Source: Hyphomonadaceae bacterium UBA1849 (GTDB lineage: Bacteria; Pseudomonadota; Alphaproteobacteria; Caulobacterales; Hyphomonadaceae). Taken from it: 64,000 bases of DNA. This document shows positions 8,358 through 17,436 of this stretch, piece after piece; the first letter of the stretch is position 1, and every line of letters starts with the position of its first letter. A program made the translations under genes and the position numbers. The notes below the pieces were generated by a model. That model did not search any database. It saw only the letters and a program-made list of their open reading frames with translations, and was not told where the DNA came from. The stretch covers positions 108,569 through 172,568 of the forward strand of contig DDIN01000008.1 in assembly GCA_002338565.1 (NCBI GenBank), given 5' to 3'.

Positions 8358-10196
8358 ATGGCAGCACCTCCCGTTCTTTCACTTAATGACATTCGCCTCA
8401 CCTGGGGGGGCAAACCCGTTTTCGAAGGCGTCTCGCTCTCTATCGGTCCGAATGAACGCGCTGTACTGGTCGGCCGCAATGGCGCCGGTAAATCCACGCT
8501 TATGAAGATTATTGCAGGCGTGATCGAGCCTGATGAAGGTGATGTCTGGCGCCAGCCCGGCGTGCGCGCCGTCTATCTGGCGCAGGAACCGGACCTCTCA
8601 GGCTTTGATAAGCTGATTGATTACGCGGTTGGCGATTTGCCCGCGATTTCAGGAGATGACCGACACGTCGCGGAAGCTGAACTTATGACACTCGGCCTTG
8701 ATCCGGAATCAGACCCGGCAAAGCTCTCAGGCGGCCAGAAGCGCCGCGCAGCTCTTGCTCGCGCCTTCGCAGCAGATCCTGACATTCTGCTTCTGGACGA
8801 GCCGACCAACCATCTCGACATTCCGGCCATCGAACAGCTCGAAGGCCGCCTTGCGAGCTTCCGCGGCGCACTTCTGATGGTGAGCCACGACCGCCGCTTC
8901 CTCGAACAGATTTCTACCTCCTGCTACTGGCTGCGTCAGGGCAAGGTCCGCTCTTATAATCGCGGCTTTAAAGAGTTCGACGCATGGGCAAATGAAGTCG
9001 AAGCCGAAGAAGAAAAGGCGCTCGACCGCCTGAACACCCAGCTGAAAGCCGAACAGCGTTGGATGGAACGTGGCGTCACCGCCCGCCGCAAACGCAATAT
9101 GGGCCGCCTCCGCAAAGTGTTGGACATGCGCGCAGAACGGGTCTCCCGCAAATCCAGCCTGAACGAAATCCGCGCCACCTCCGACATGGTACTGGAAACG
9201 GCTGAAGGCTCTGGCAAACGCGTCATTGAAGCGCGTGGCATTTCCAAAACCTTCCAGACATCGGCGGGTGAACTGCCGGTGGTGCAAAACCTCTCCATCC
9301 GCGTCCAGCGCGGCGATCGGCTCGGTATTGTCGGCCCGAATGGCGCAGGCAAATCCACGCTGATCAAGCTGCTGCTCGGCGAATTGGAGCCGGATACGGG
9401 TTCTGTGAAACTCGGCACAAATCTAGAGATCGCCTATCTCGATCAAGGGCGCGACCGGCTCGATCCGAACGACACGCTCTGGCAGGCGCTCGCACCGGAA
9501 GGCGGCGACCAGATCGTGGTGCGCGGCACGCCGCGGCATGTCGCCTCATATGCGCAGGACTTTCTCTTCAAGTCCGAACAACTTCGCCAGCCGGTTGCCG
9601 CGCTGTCGGGCGGGGAGCGCAATCGCCTCCTGCTCGCCATTGCGCTCGCCAAACCCTCCAACCTGCTTGTGCTCGACGAGCCGACAAACGATCTCGACAT
9701 GGAGACGCTTGAACTCCTTGAGGACATGCTGGCCGAATATGATGGCACACTCATTCTGGTGAGCCACGACCGGGCCTTCCTGGATGGCGTCGTCACGTCC
9801 TGCATCTCACCGGTGGGTGACGGCCAGTGGCTGGAAACACCGGGCGGTTATAGCGATGCCGTTCGCCAGTTGAAGGAAATTAAAGGTGCGAAAACAAAGG
9901 ACAAGGCGACTTCCAAAGGTTCAGCTAAATCCGACAAGCCAGCTGCGTCCAAGCAACAGAACAAGCTGTCTTTCAAAGACAAGCACCGCCTTGAACAGCT
10001 CGACAAGCTAATGCCGCAGCTACAGACGCGCATCGAAAATCTGGAAGCCGAACTCGCTGATCCGAACCTTTTCAGCAAGGATGCGGCCCGCTTCCAGAAA
10101 GCAAGCGAAGAGCTTGAATCCAGTCGAGAAGAGCTGGAAGAAGCTGAAATGGAATGGCTGGAACTCGAAGAAAAACGTGAATCGCTGGAAGGTTGA
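8358..10196 (+). CDS. ABC-F family ATPase, Uup type
   Basis: A soluble protein with two ABC domains and no membrane domain. NBD1 has GRNGAGKST, LSGGQKRRAAL and LLLDEPTNHLD. NBD2 has GPNGAGKST, LSGGERNRLLL and LVLDEPTNDLD. A charged linker lies between them, and the last ~80 residues form a coiled coil typical of Uup. ABC-F proteins act on ribosomes or, for Uup, in DNA-related processes. I chose ATG 8358 (612 residues, MAAPPVLSL). An in-frame start at 8259 would overlap the divergent aminotransferase gene and add 33 residues with no homology to the domain. Confidence 0.92.
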   Translation: MAAPPVLSLNDIRLTWGGKPVFEGVSLSIGPNERAVLVGRNGAGKSTLMKIIAGVIEPDEGDVWRQPGVRAVYLAQEPDLSGFDKLIDYAVGDLPAISGDDRHVAEAELMTLGLDPESDPAKLSGGQKRRAALARAFAADPDILLLDEPTNHLDIPAIEQLEGRLASFRGALLMVSHDRRFLEQISTSCYWLRQGKVRSYNRGFKEFDAWANEVEAEEEKALDRLNTQLKAEQRWMERGVTARRKRNMGRLRKVLDMRAERVSRKSSLNEIRATSDMVLETAEGSGKRVIEARGISKTFQTSAGELPVVQNLSIRVQRGDRLGIVGPNGAGKSTLIKLLLGELEPDTGSVKLGTNLEIAYLDQGRDRLDPNDTLWQALAPEGGDQIVVRGTPRHVASYAQDFLFKSEQLRQPVAALSGGERNRLLLAIALAKPSNLLVLDEPTNDLDMETLELLEDMLAEYDGTLILVSHDRAFLDGVVTSCISPVGDGQWLETPGGYSDAVRQLKEIKGAKTKDKATSKGSAKSDKPAASKQQNKLSFKDKHRLEQLDKLMPQLQTRIENLEAELADPNLFSKDAARFQKASEELESSREELEEAEMEWLELEEKRESLEG

Positions 10197-10295
10197 TTTT
10201 CCCCAGTTTTTCTTGCGAACCCAGTCAATTTTGCAAAGATTGCCAGACGCTTCGTTAACGGTCTTTGGCTAGGGTCATGCTCAACCATACACAGA

Positions 10296-11411
10296 ATGAG
10301 CGACGCAATGTCATCCAGCACCGTTTCAGCTTTTGCACGTTTGAAAGATCTCGCCAGCGAATCCTCAAGTGAGAAACGCCGCGAGCTCCTGCGTTCGATT
10401 ACCGACCTCTTCCTCGGCGATCCATGCGAACGCAGCGATGCCGAATGCATGCTGTTCGATGACGTTGTTGGCGCGGTTGTGAAAGACATGCAGACGTCGG
10501 TGAAAGCCGAACTCGCAGAAAAGCTCACTAAATCAAAAGCGCCTGTGCACAGCACGCTTCGCACATTCGCCATGGACGATGATATCGATGTCGCGCGACC
10601 TGTCCTGGAGAATTCCGCGTCTCTCTCTGATGAAGACCTGATCGAAATCGTGACCTCGCGTACGCAGGAACACATTATGGCGATCTCCAAGCGCGCAGGC
10701 GTGAGTGAGAAAGTCTCCGATGCGATCGTCGATCACGGTACCGAAGCGGTCATCGCCTCCCTCCTCGAAAACAGCTCGGCCCAGATCGGCCGTGAATCGA
10801 TGGAGAAGGTCGCGGACAAAGCCCAAAAGTCTGCGCTTCTGCAAAAAAGCTTTGTAGGCCGTGATGATGTACCGCTCGACCTGCTCAACGAGCTGGTCAT
10901 GCTGGTCGAGAGCGATCTGCGCAGCGAAATCATGAAGCGCTTTGAAGGCGTTTCCGAACAGGAACTCGACGCGGCACTGGCGCGCAGCCGCCGCCTCGTT
11001 CGCAAGAATTTCGGGAAACAGTCCCGCGAACAAAAACTCGCTGAAGCCGAACTTGATAAAATTCAACAGCGTGAAGCGCTTGGCATTGGCCATCTTCATC
11101 GCTTCATTCAGGCTAATCAGATTTCAAATTTCTGCGAAACCCTGCACCGTATTTCCGGCATTAGCTATGCTGCAGCCCACGGCATCTACATGAAGCGCGA
11201 CATTGATGGCCTCGCCTTTGTCATGAAAGCGCTTGATGCACCGCTGCAAAGCTTTGCAACGATTGCGGCTTACGTTGCGGGCAAGAAAGACGCCGTGAAT
11301 ATGGTGACAGAATATGCTGCCGTTTATCGCGAGGTCTCGCCCCAGGCTGCTGCCCGCGCGCTCCGCTTCTGGAAAGTCCGCGGCGCATCTTCGCAAGAAG
11401 AGGCGGCCTGA
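10296..11411 (+). CDS. DUF2336 domain protein
   Basis: A 371-residue soluble, helix-rich protein with the alphaproteobacterial DUF2336 pattern: an N-terminal block of short helices (RRELLRSITDLFL), then HEAT-like repeats including RPVLENSASLSDEDLIEIV and SKRAGVSEKVSDAIV. The function of the family is unknown. The start is ATG at 10296; an alternative ATG four codons later is equally possible. It stands alone between the ABC-F gene and the convergent mscS-like gene. Confidence 0.87.
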   Translation: MSDAMSSSTVSAFARLKDLASESSSEKRRELLRSITDLFLGDPCERSDAECMLFDDVVGAVVKDMQTSVKAELAEKLTKSKAPVHSTLRTFAMDDDIDVARPVLENSASLSDEDLIEIVTSRTQEHIMAISKRAGVSEKVSDAIVDHGTEAVIASLLENSSAQIGRESMEKVADKAQKSALLQKSFVGRDDVPLDLLNELVMLVESDLRSEIMKRFEGVSEQELDAALARSRRLVRKNFGKQSREQKLAEAELDKIQQREALGIGHLHRFIQANQISNFCETLHRISGISYAAAHGIYMKRDIDGLAFVMKALDAPLQSFATIAAYVAGKKDAVNMVTEYAAVYREVSPQAAARALRFWKVRGASSQEEAA

Positions 11412-11435
11412 CAGCTGCCTCCTGACGCTCAGGCG

Positions 11436-12683
11436 TTATTCACCACCATCGTCATCCATATCCATGCCAAGCGCTTTGCCCTGCGCGACTTTCTGAACGC
11501 GCGCACGCTCGACACGTTCTGACAGCTCCGGCGGCGACATGATTTCCGGCGGGTCCTGCTGCTGCATATAGACCGTCCGGCTTGGGAAGGCGAAGCCCGT
11601 TCCCGCGCGTTCGATAATGTCCATGATCTCCAGCGCCAGCTTTTCTTTCAGCGCCAGCCACTCACCCCAGTTCGTCGTGTTCGTGAAAGTGTAGATCAGG
11701 AAATCGATCGAGCTGGCATTGAATGTATCCACACGCACGAAAAGCGCCGTTGCAGGCGGTTTGGCAAACTCCGGACTATCCCAGAGGAAAGCCTCGATTT
11801 CATCGCGGATGAACTTCAGTTGCTCCACGGTGGTGCGATACTCGACGCCGACCACCCATTTGATGCGGCGGTGGGTCATGCGTGAGAAGTTGGTCACCGC
11901 GTTATCGGACAGCTTCGAGTTCGGCACATACATCGGGCTTTTATCGAAGCGACGGATCAGCGTGGAGCGGAAGTTGATCTTCTCAACTGTCCCCTCACAG
12001 ACACCATCCACAGCAATCCATTCGCCTGGCTGGAAGCGTTTCTCGGTCAGGATCAGAATGCCCGCGATAAGGTTCTGGAACAGATCCTGCGCGCCAAGGC
12101 CGACAGCGATGCCGAACACACCAAGGCCAGCAATGATCGGCCCGATCGGAATACCCCAAATATCCAGAACGGCCGCCGCGCCGACGATCAGGAACAGGAC
12201 CTGAAGTGTCTTCACGAGCCAGTCGACAATTGCGCCCGACAACGTCTCACGCAAGCCGGTGAACAGGAATGAAAACGCACCGACCGCGCGGTTAAGCGTC
12301 CAGAAGATAGAGAGTGCCACCATGGAGCGGAGGATGTTATCGGCAATAGCCTGCGCAATCGGAGGCAGATCAACGACCTGTGTCGCGATATATACACCCA
12401 CAATCACCGGAACCAGCTTTAGCGGTGCGGAAATAGTCGTCACCAGCGCGTCATCAAGATTGGTTTTTGTGCCCGCTGCGGCGCGCGTGATCGCCCGCAC
12501 GACAGTTCGCGCGAACAGGCCGCGGATCATCAGGGACAGCAAGATAACGCCAATCGCCGTAAGAACTTCTCCGTATGACAGGCCGAACACGCCCTCATAC
12601 CAAAGCCCTTCAATATAAGCGTATCCGTCCTGCGCCCATTGCGGCATCTTGGAAACCCATTCGGGCGCCGAAGCTGTTGTCAT
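11436..12683 (-). CDS. MscS-type mechanosensitive channel
   Basis: A 415-residue inner-membrane protein with several N-terminal transmembrane helices, then the MscS pore helix and beta domain: GIAVGLGAQDLFQNLIAGILIL, PGEWIAVDG and the VPNSKLSDNAVTN motif. Such channels open under membrane tension during hypo-osmotic shock. I start at ATG 12683 because AGGAGGT lies eight bases upstream; an in-frame TTG six bases earlier would be too close to it. The C-terminus carries an acidic tail (DMDDDGGE). Confidence 0.93.
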   Translation of the reverse strand: MTTASAPEWVSKMPQWAQDGYAYIEGLWYEGVFGLSYGEVLTAIGVILLSLMIRGLFARTVVRAITRAAAGTKTNLDDALVTTISAPLKLVPVIVGVYIATQVVDLPPIAQAIADNILRSMVALSIFWTLNRAVGAFSFLFTGLRETLSGAIVDWLVKTLQVLFLIVGAAAVLDIWGIPIGPIIAGLGVFGIAVGLGAQDLFQNLIAGILILTEKRFQPGEWIAVDGVCEGTVEKINFRSTLIRRFDKSPMYVPNSKLSDNAVTNFSRMTHRRIKWVVGVEYRTTVEQLKFIRDEIEAFLWDSPEFAKPPATALFVRVDTFNASSIDFLIYTFTNTTNWGEWLALKEKLALEIMDIIERAGTGFAFPSRTVYMQQQDPPEIMSPPELSERVERARVQKVAQGKALGMDMDDDGGE

Positions 12684-12905
12684 CCCCAACCTCCGTGAAT
12701 CAACTGGTCACGTTCTTTAACAGGGGCGATCCATGGTCAATACGGCGATTGACCTCAATCCCGCAAAATGGGGATGAAAGCCCCTCACCCCTTGCTTCGG
12801 CTTCAATCAAAGCAACTTCATGCGTGTGGACTATATTTTTCTTTACGCAGCAGATAAGCATGTCACAATCACAGGTGATCACACTTGTGTGGGAGGAGAG
12901 AAAAA

Positions 12906-14144
12906 ATGATTCTACGTACAACAGGCCTTGCCCTGCTGATGGCATCGCTTGCGGCATGTGGCGGCGACGCACCGGCACCGGAAACACCGGCAGAACCACC
13001 TGCGGCCGAAGCACCGGCACCAGAAGCTGAAGCGCCAGTCGAACAGGCCCGCATCAATGATGACGGCCATGCGAACTACGCAAATACAGACAACTGGCTC
13101 TGCGTGCCCGAAACAGCTGGCAATGACGCCTGCGCACCTGACCTGAGCACAACAGTCGTCGACGTTGTAGATGGCGAAGTCGTTGTGTCTTCCGAAGGCT
13201 ACACACCAGCGGCTGATCCGGCGATTGACTGCTTCTACGTCTACCCGACAGCATCAACGGATCAGGGCGGTAACTCCGACCTCGTTGCAGACCCTGCCGA
13301 GATGTTCACGACTGCAGGCCAGTTCGCACGCTTCGGCTCCGTCTGCCGCCAGTTCGCGCCAATGTACCGTCAGGTCACGCTGCGCGCGCTTCGTGCCAAC
13401 ATGGCCGGCCAGCCAATGGAGCAAGACCGAGAACTGCCGCTTCAGGATGTGACAGACGCGTGGAACTACTACCTCGAAAACTACAATGATGGCCGCGGTG
13501 TCATCCTTGTTGGTCACTCACAAGGCTCAAGCGTGCTTCAGGGCCTGCTCGCAGCGTCTATCATCGGCACACCGTCTCAGGACCTGATCGTGTCTGCGAT
13601 GCCGACCGGCATCACCTATCCGACGCAGGAAGACGGTTCTTTCATGGGCATGCCGCCATGTGAAACAGCTGACCAGCTTGGCTGCGTGATCGCATATTCT
13701 GCATTCCGTGAAGATGTACCGCCAGCGCCTTCCAGCTTCTTCGGCGTCAACACACCACGCGGCGACGCAATGTGTGTGAACCCTGCAGAGGTCTCTGGCG
13801 ATAACGGCGTCCTTGATGCCTATCTCGGCACTGGCCCTGACCGCGCTGGCGTAGAGCCTGTCTTCGCTGAAGGCGTTGAAGTTGAAACGCCGTTCGTGAA
13901 ACTGCCAGGCCTTCTGACAGCTGAATGCGTATCAACTGACACGCATAACTACCTCGCGATCAGCATCAACGCTGACCCGAATGATGACCGCACAGACGAG
14001 TTCTGGGGCGACATCTTCAATGCAGACGGCACAATCAACGAAGGATGGGGCCTCCACCTTCTCGATATGCACGCGCCAATGGGCAACCTTCTGCGCATTG
14101 CGCAGGCCCAATCTGATGCATGGGTTGCCGCTCACAGCGAGTAA
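12906..14144 (+). CDS. DUF3089 lipoprotein, alpha/beta-hydrolase-like
   Basis: A 412-residue exported protein with a lipobox (SLAAC) followed by a Pro/Ala/Glu-rich linker, so it is probably an outer-membrane-anchored lipoprotein. The DUF3089 core includes CFYVYPTAS and the nucleophile elbow GHSQGS (VILVGHSQG), implying a serine hydrolase fold. The substrate is unknown. ATG 12906 is preceded by GGGAGGAG; an upstream in-frame start at 12885 would spoil the signal peptide. A terminator hairpin follows the stop. Confidence 0.88.
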   Translation: MILRTTGLALLMASLAACGGDAPAPETPAEPPAAEAPAPEAEAPVEQARINDDGHANYANTDNWLCVPETAGNDACAPDLSTTVVDVVDGEVVVSSEGYTPAADPAIDCFYVYPTASTDQGGNSDLVADPAEMFTTAGQFARFGSVCRQFAPMYRQVTLRALRANMAGQPMEQDRELPLQDVTDAWNYYLENYNDGRGVILVGHSQGSSVLQGLLAASIIGTPSQDLIVSAMPTGITYPTQEDGSFMGMPPCETADQLGCVIAYSAFREDVPPAPSSFFGVNTPRGDAMCVNPAEVSGDNGVLDAYLGTGPDRAGVEPVFAEGVEVETPFVKLPGLLTAECVSTDTHNYLAISINADPNDDRTDEFWGDIFNADGTINEGWGLHLLDMHAPMGNLLRIAQAQSDAWVAAHSE

Positions 14145-14166
14145 GCGACCGATAATCTGGAATCAG

Positions 14167-14204
14167 AAGCCGCTGGTGTGTTCGCATGCCGGCGGTTTTC
14201 TTTT
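14167..14204 (+). terminator. Rho-independent terminator
   Basis: AAGCCGCTGG pairs with the downstream CCGGCGGTTT (two G-U pairs) around an ~11-base loop and is followed by TTTTCTTTT, 20 bases after the DUF3089 stop. Confidence 0.7.
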
Positions 14205-14222
14205 ACCCTGAATGCCAAGCAC

Positions 14223-14262
14223 ACTTGTCAAACGGATGGATTTGTGACAAGTATACTTTTCA
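14223..14262 (+). promoter_or_regulatory. Probable XRE operator (three ACTTGTCA-type half-sites)
   Basis: The 18-mer TGACAAGTATACTTTTCA at 14245-14262 is a near-perfect palindrome centred on AAGTATACTT. An extra half-site ACTTGTCA lies at 14223-14230. The core is inside the promoter region of the following two-gene unit, 35 bases before its first start codon. The simplest reading is autorepression by the XRE regulator encoded second in that unit. Confidence 0.65.
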
Positions 14263-14296
14263 TATTGCATAACTAGCTTTTCACTGAGGGATCTAT

Positions 14297-14761
14297 ATGT
14301 CGTTGCTCAACCATCCGCTCACCCAACATCGTATCCTTGTTCCGATCCTCGTAGTTGTCCCGATTGCCTATCTGGCGTCGCTACCCTGGCTAAAGGCATC
14401 CCCAGACTGGCTTATCTTTGCGCTTGGCGGCGTCGCCGTACTCATTGAGGTTGGCGGCTCTTTCATTCTGTTTGCGCAAAAAGATCAGAAAAGCGATGAA
14501 TGGCATCGCGGGGCGACACGCTTTGGCACTCAATGGGGCTGGCTGGTCGGTGCCGGCATGATCCCCCTGCTTCTGGTTCTTCCACCATTTCAGTCGCTCG
14601 TTCTGTCACTCGCTACTCTGACAGATCCGGAAGCTCAGCTGACCGAGCGCGCAGCACTCATGACATTCCTGTTGGGTTTTGGCGCTGTCGTTGTGCTGCA
14701 GGCGATCTTTACCGCTGTGTTCAGCCTCGTCTGGCGCATCTGGATGTCACGCGCAGTTTGA
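14297..14761 (+). CDS. Four-helix membrane protein paired with an XRE regulator
   Basis: A 154-residue protein with about four hydrophobic segments (residues ~13-30, 38-58, 76-98 and 122-148) and no recognised family signature; its layout resembles the small membrane proteins (DUF2178-like) often found next to YozG-type regulators. The ATG at 14297 follows a GAGGG motif. The XRE gene starts 11 bases after its stop, so the two are almost certainly co-transcribed from the operator-bearing promoter. The function is unknown. Confidence 0.75.
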   Translation: MSLLNHPLTQHRILVPILVVVPIAYLASLPWLKASPDWLIFALGGVAVLIEVGGSFILFAQKDQKSDEWHRGATRFGTQWGWLVGAGMIPLLLVLPPFQSLVLSLATLTDPEAQLTERAALMTFLLGFGAVVVLQAIFTAVFSLVWRIWMSRAV

Positions 14762-14771
14762 GGAAGCAGGC

Positions 14772-14984
14772 ATGAAAAACCGTATCCGGGTGCTCCGCGC
14801 AGAACACAGCTGGAGCCAGGCAGAGCTTGCAGACCGCGTTGGCGTCTCCAGAAACTCCATCAATTCCATCGAGAACGGACGCTTTGATCCGTCCCTGCCG
14901 CTAGCGTTCCACATTGCCGATGCATTCGGGCTCACGATCGAAGAGGTCTTCGAGCGCCCTGCGCCTCCGGAGAAAGGCACTTAA
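14772..14984 (+). CDS. Small XRE-family repressor, YozG-like
   Basis: A 70-residue protein that is essentially one helix-turn-helix: WSQAELADRVGVSRNSINSI spans the two key helices, followed by HIADAFGLTIEEVFER, the classic tail of this family. These short repressors commonly autoregulate with a partner membrane protein. The start is ATG 14772; no longer in-frame start is plausible because the upstream frame belongs to the membrane protein. Confidence 0.92.
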   Translation: MKNRIRVLRAEHSWSQAELADRVGVSRNSINSIENGRFDPSLPLAFHIADAFGLTIEEVFERPAPPEKGT

Positions 14985-15092
14985 CTGGCTGATATCATGA
15001 CAATGCAGTCATAGAACTCGCTTCTCTGTATTCTCCCCTTGCAGGCAGAGCGACGGCGTTGTTAGCGTGCGCGCGACCAGCCGGAGACCTAT

Positions 15093-16151
15093 ATGCTTTT
15101 CAACTTTCGCTCATGCCTGATGTCTGCACTCGCGTTCACCGCTATTCTGCCAGCCAGCGCACAAGAAGCGCCGCCACCGCCAGAAGAACAGCAACAGGCG
15201 AACACCAGCGAAATGCTGACAAACTGGCTGATGATCGATGTTCTGGATCGCAACTGTCGCATTTTTGGCCTGACAGACCGTGTCGCACTCACCCGTGAGA
15301 TCGGCGCTTACACGCGCGTCTGGCGGGCAAGTCAGGGCGCGGCGACGCCGGATGCCCTGCTTGCAAATCTGACCGGCCTGACCGAAACAGCTGTTGAGCG
15401 CGCTGAAGAGATCAATTGCGACGACGCGATGAATTATCTGTTCCAGGCGCGCCGCGAATATTTCCGCTCCCTGCTCGCGCAGATCGTCAGCGCCGCTGGC
15501 AATGATAGCTGGGATAGCGAGCCGGACGCGATCAAAGCTTCATGGCAAGCGCTTGTGAACGAAATTGGCGGCTTTTTCGGCGGCGAGGAATTCAACCGGC
15601 TGCGCGGTATTTTCCAGGCTGAAGTGGAAGGCGCAGACCTCGATCGCGAAGAGCTCTGGTCACAGCTTCGCCCGATCCTGTTTGCAACACACTGGCAGCT
15701 GTCCGTCGCCGAAGACGGCTTTTCCGTCTATCCGCAGCGTCAGGCGGGCGGCCAGTTCAACTATGTCTTCACCCGAAACGAAACCGAGGAAGACCTGCCT
15801 TATTCCATCACTGCGCCGACAGAGATTGCCGTCAGCGGAGAAGATGGCCAGCCGCACGCGCTCCTGTCCGCTACGGGTAAAAGCGATGATGACCGCGTCG
15901 TTGTCTTCCTTCAAAAATATGATTCAGCAGCTCAGCCAAACGAGCTGAATGCCAGCATGCTTGTTCAGCAACCGGCGCAAGCTGGTATGGCTCCGTCCCT
16001 TCGTAGCTTCGACGCTGAACCTCTGCCGGAAGCAGACTGCCCGACAGACTTCTGCTTCATCTTCCCGGCTGACGCGACACCGGCAACTGAAAACGCCCAG
16101 AACCGCGCAATCCAGCTGGTCTTCACACCAGCAACCGAAGAGGCTGAATAA
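15093..16151 (+). CDS. Secreted protein of unknown function
   Basis: A 352-residue protein with a signal peptide (SALAFTAILPASAQ) and a Pro/Gln-rich stretch behind it. No enzyme motif is visible. There are four Cys after the signal: DRNCRIF, INCDDA and the pair near the end, DCPTDFCF, which could form periplasmic disulfides. The N-terminal half resembles the product of the gene at 62462 in the spacing of its first two cysteines and in the helical region between them, so the two may be distant paralogues. It ends five bases before the convergent GNAT-like gene. Confidence 0.75.
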   Translation: MLFNFRSCLMSALAFTAILPASAQEAPPPPEEQQQANTSEMLTNWLMIDVLDRNCRIFGLTDRVALTREIGAYTRVWRASQGAATPDALLANLTGLTETAVERAEEINCDDAMNYLFQARREYFRSLLAQIVSAAGNDSWDSEPDAIKASWQALVNEIGGFFGGEEFNRLRGIFQAEVEGADLDREELWSQLRPILFATHWQLSVAEDGFSVYPQRQAGGQFNYVFTRNETEEDLPYSITAPTEIAVSGEDGQPHALLSATGKSDDDRVVVFLQKYDSAAQPNELNASMLVQQPAQAGMAPSLRSFDAEPLPEADCPTDFCFIFPADATPATENAQNRAIQLVFTPATEEAE

Positions 16152-16156
16152 TCGAG

Positions 16157-17278
16157 CTAGCGACGTACCCGAAGCACTTCGGGACGTCGCAGCGCGAAGA
16201 AAAAGTCGCTATCGAACGGGCCTTCCGCCCAGTTGTCCGGCAGATCATCGACGCGCGACTGCATGTGCGCGCTGTGATAGTCGCGCTCGCGCAGCATCCA
16301 TCCTGCAGGCACATTGTCGGCCAGCGACTGTGTGATCACGCGTCGGCGTACACGCGCCGCGCCTGACACTTTGGCAAGTTGAACAGCTGCGTCGAGCATG
16401 TCCGCATCACTGACGGCGCTTTCATCAAGGCTGACCATGTCCTCAATCTCCAACGCGGAGGCTGAGAACATATCATCCTTGGCAAGCGATACAGCGAGCA
16501 GCGCCACCACAGCGCCATCACGGATAACACCAAGCAGACGCATAGCGTCATGATAATCCGGATCGGCAAGGCGATAGCGCCAGATCTCGGAAGACCGGTT
16601 GGGCTGGAGCGTTGCACCCGCCTGAAGCGCCTCATTGAAGGCATCGAGCAGACTGGACATAGCCGGGTCGGCCGGATCGATCACAGTGAAGCCGGCGAAC
16701 TCACCGGCTTTCGGTAGCGCTTTGACACCGCGCTCCAGATGTTGCCAACCCGACGCGAGCATCTTGAACGGGCTGTTTTTGAGGGCATTGTAGATTCGCG
16801 AGCGCAGAAGTGCGCTCCAGCGGACAGGCTTCTCAAGAAAAACTCGACCCAACTCGCCCCGCCAAGGAAAAGCATTTACATGCGGGTACATAGGCGCAGA
16901 GAGCGCATTGTTGTTGAGTGTGTTCGCTGCATCCGCGCCATGAGACCTCAGCATATGGCGCAGCAATTTCAGACCAAGACCGGGTTTAGCCTGACGGGAA
17001 ACAAACGTGTGCGCTGACACCATGCTCCGCTCTGTCGTGCCACTCTTAAAAGCCCTGCGCTGCGTGCACAGAAACGCTTCTGCGCGCCCCTCTTTCATCG
17101 CGACATAGCCGGCCGGCTCATCGCCCTGTTCGGGGTTATCAAACAATACCCATCGCCAGCCTTCCAGCGACCGCGCCGGAAAACCGCAAATCTCGTTCAG
17201 CTCCACCAGATCGGGCAGATGGGATGGACTGACGGGTAAAATTTCGACCTTAGACGGCAACGGCCAGATAACCCACAC
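16157..17278 (-). CDS. GNAT-like acyltransferase, possibly double-domain
   Basis: A 373-residue soluble protein. The N-terminal half reads like a GNAT domain (ILPVSPSHLPDLVELNEICG, a WRWVLFDNP segment, then VSRQAKPGLGLKLLRHML as the acetyl-CoA-binding helix region). The C-terminal half could be a second, degenerate GNAT fold. The substrate is unknown. The frame opens with GTG at 17278 without a clear ribosome-binding site, and a TTG six codons later is also possible, so the start is uncertain. Confidence 0.6.
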   Translation of the reverse strand: MWVIWPLPSKVEILPVSPSHLPDLVELNEICGFPARSLEGWRWVLFDNPEQGDEPAGYVAMKEGRAEAFLCTQRRAFKSGTTERSMVSAHTFVSRQAKPGLGLKLLRHMLRSHGADAANTLNNNALSAPMYPHVNAFPWRGELGRVFLEKPVRWSALLRSRIYNALKNSPFKMLASGWQHLERGVKALPKAGEFAGFTVIDPADPAMSSLLDAFNEALQAGATLQPNRSSEIWRYRLADPDYHDAMRLLGVIRDGAVVALLAVSLAKDDMFSASALEIEDMVSLDESAVSDADMLDAAVQLAKVSGAARVRRRVITQSLADNVPAGWMLRERDYHSAHMQSRVDDLPDNWAEGPFDSDFFFALRRPEVLRVRR

Positions 17279-17436
17279 AAACGACGTTCATAAGCCGGTT
17301 TAGCACCCGCGCCTTAAGCGAGCCTTGCCAGCAACACTGTTTTTTCGACACGATCACGGAATTTATGGACCAAACAGGATGGATTCCGGCACATTTCTTA
17401 CTTCCGAATCCGGCCGTTCCCCGTTAAAGAGCGCGT

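Noticed and set aside
9848..10690. 280-codon antisense frame over the end of the ABC-F gene and the start of the DUF2336 gene
   Set aside because: Ser/Arg-rich, spans two real genes and an intergenic gap, and has no protein-like pattern.
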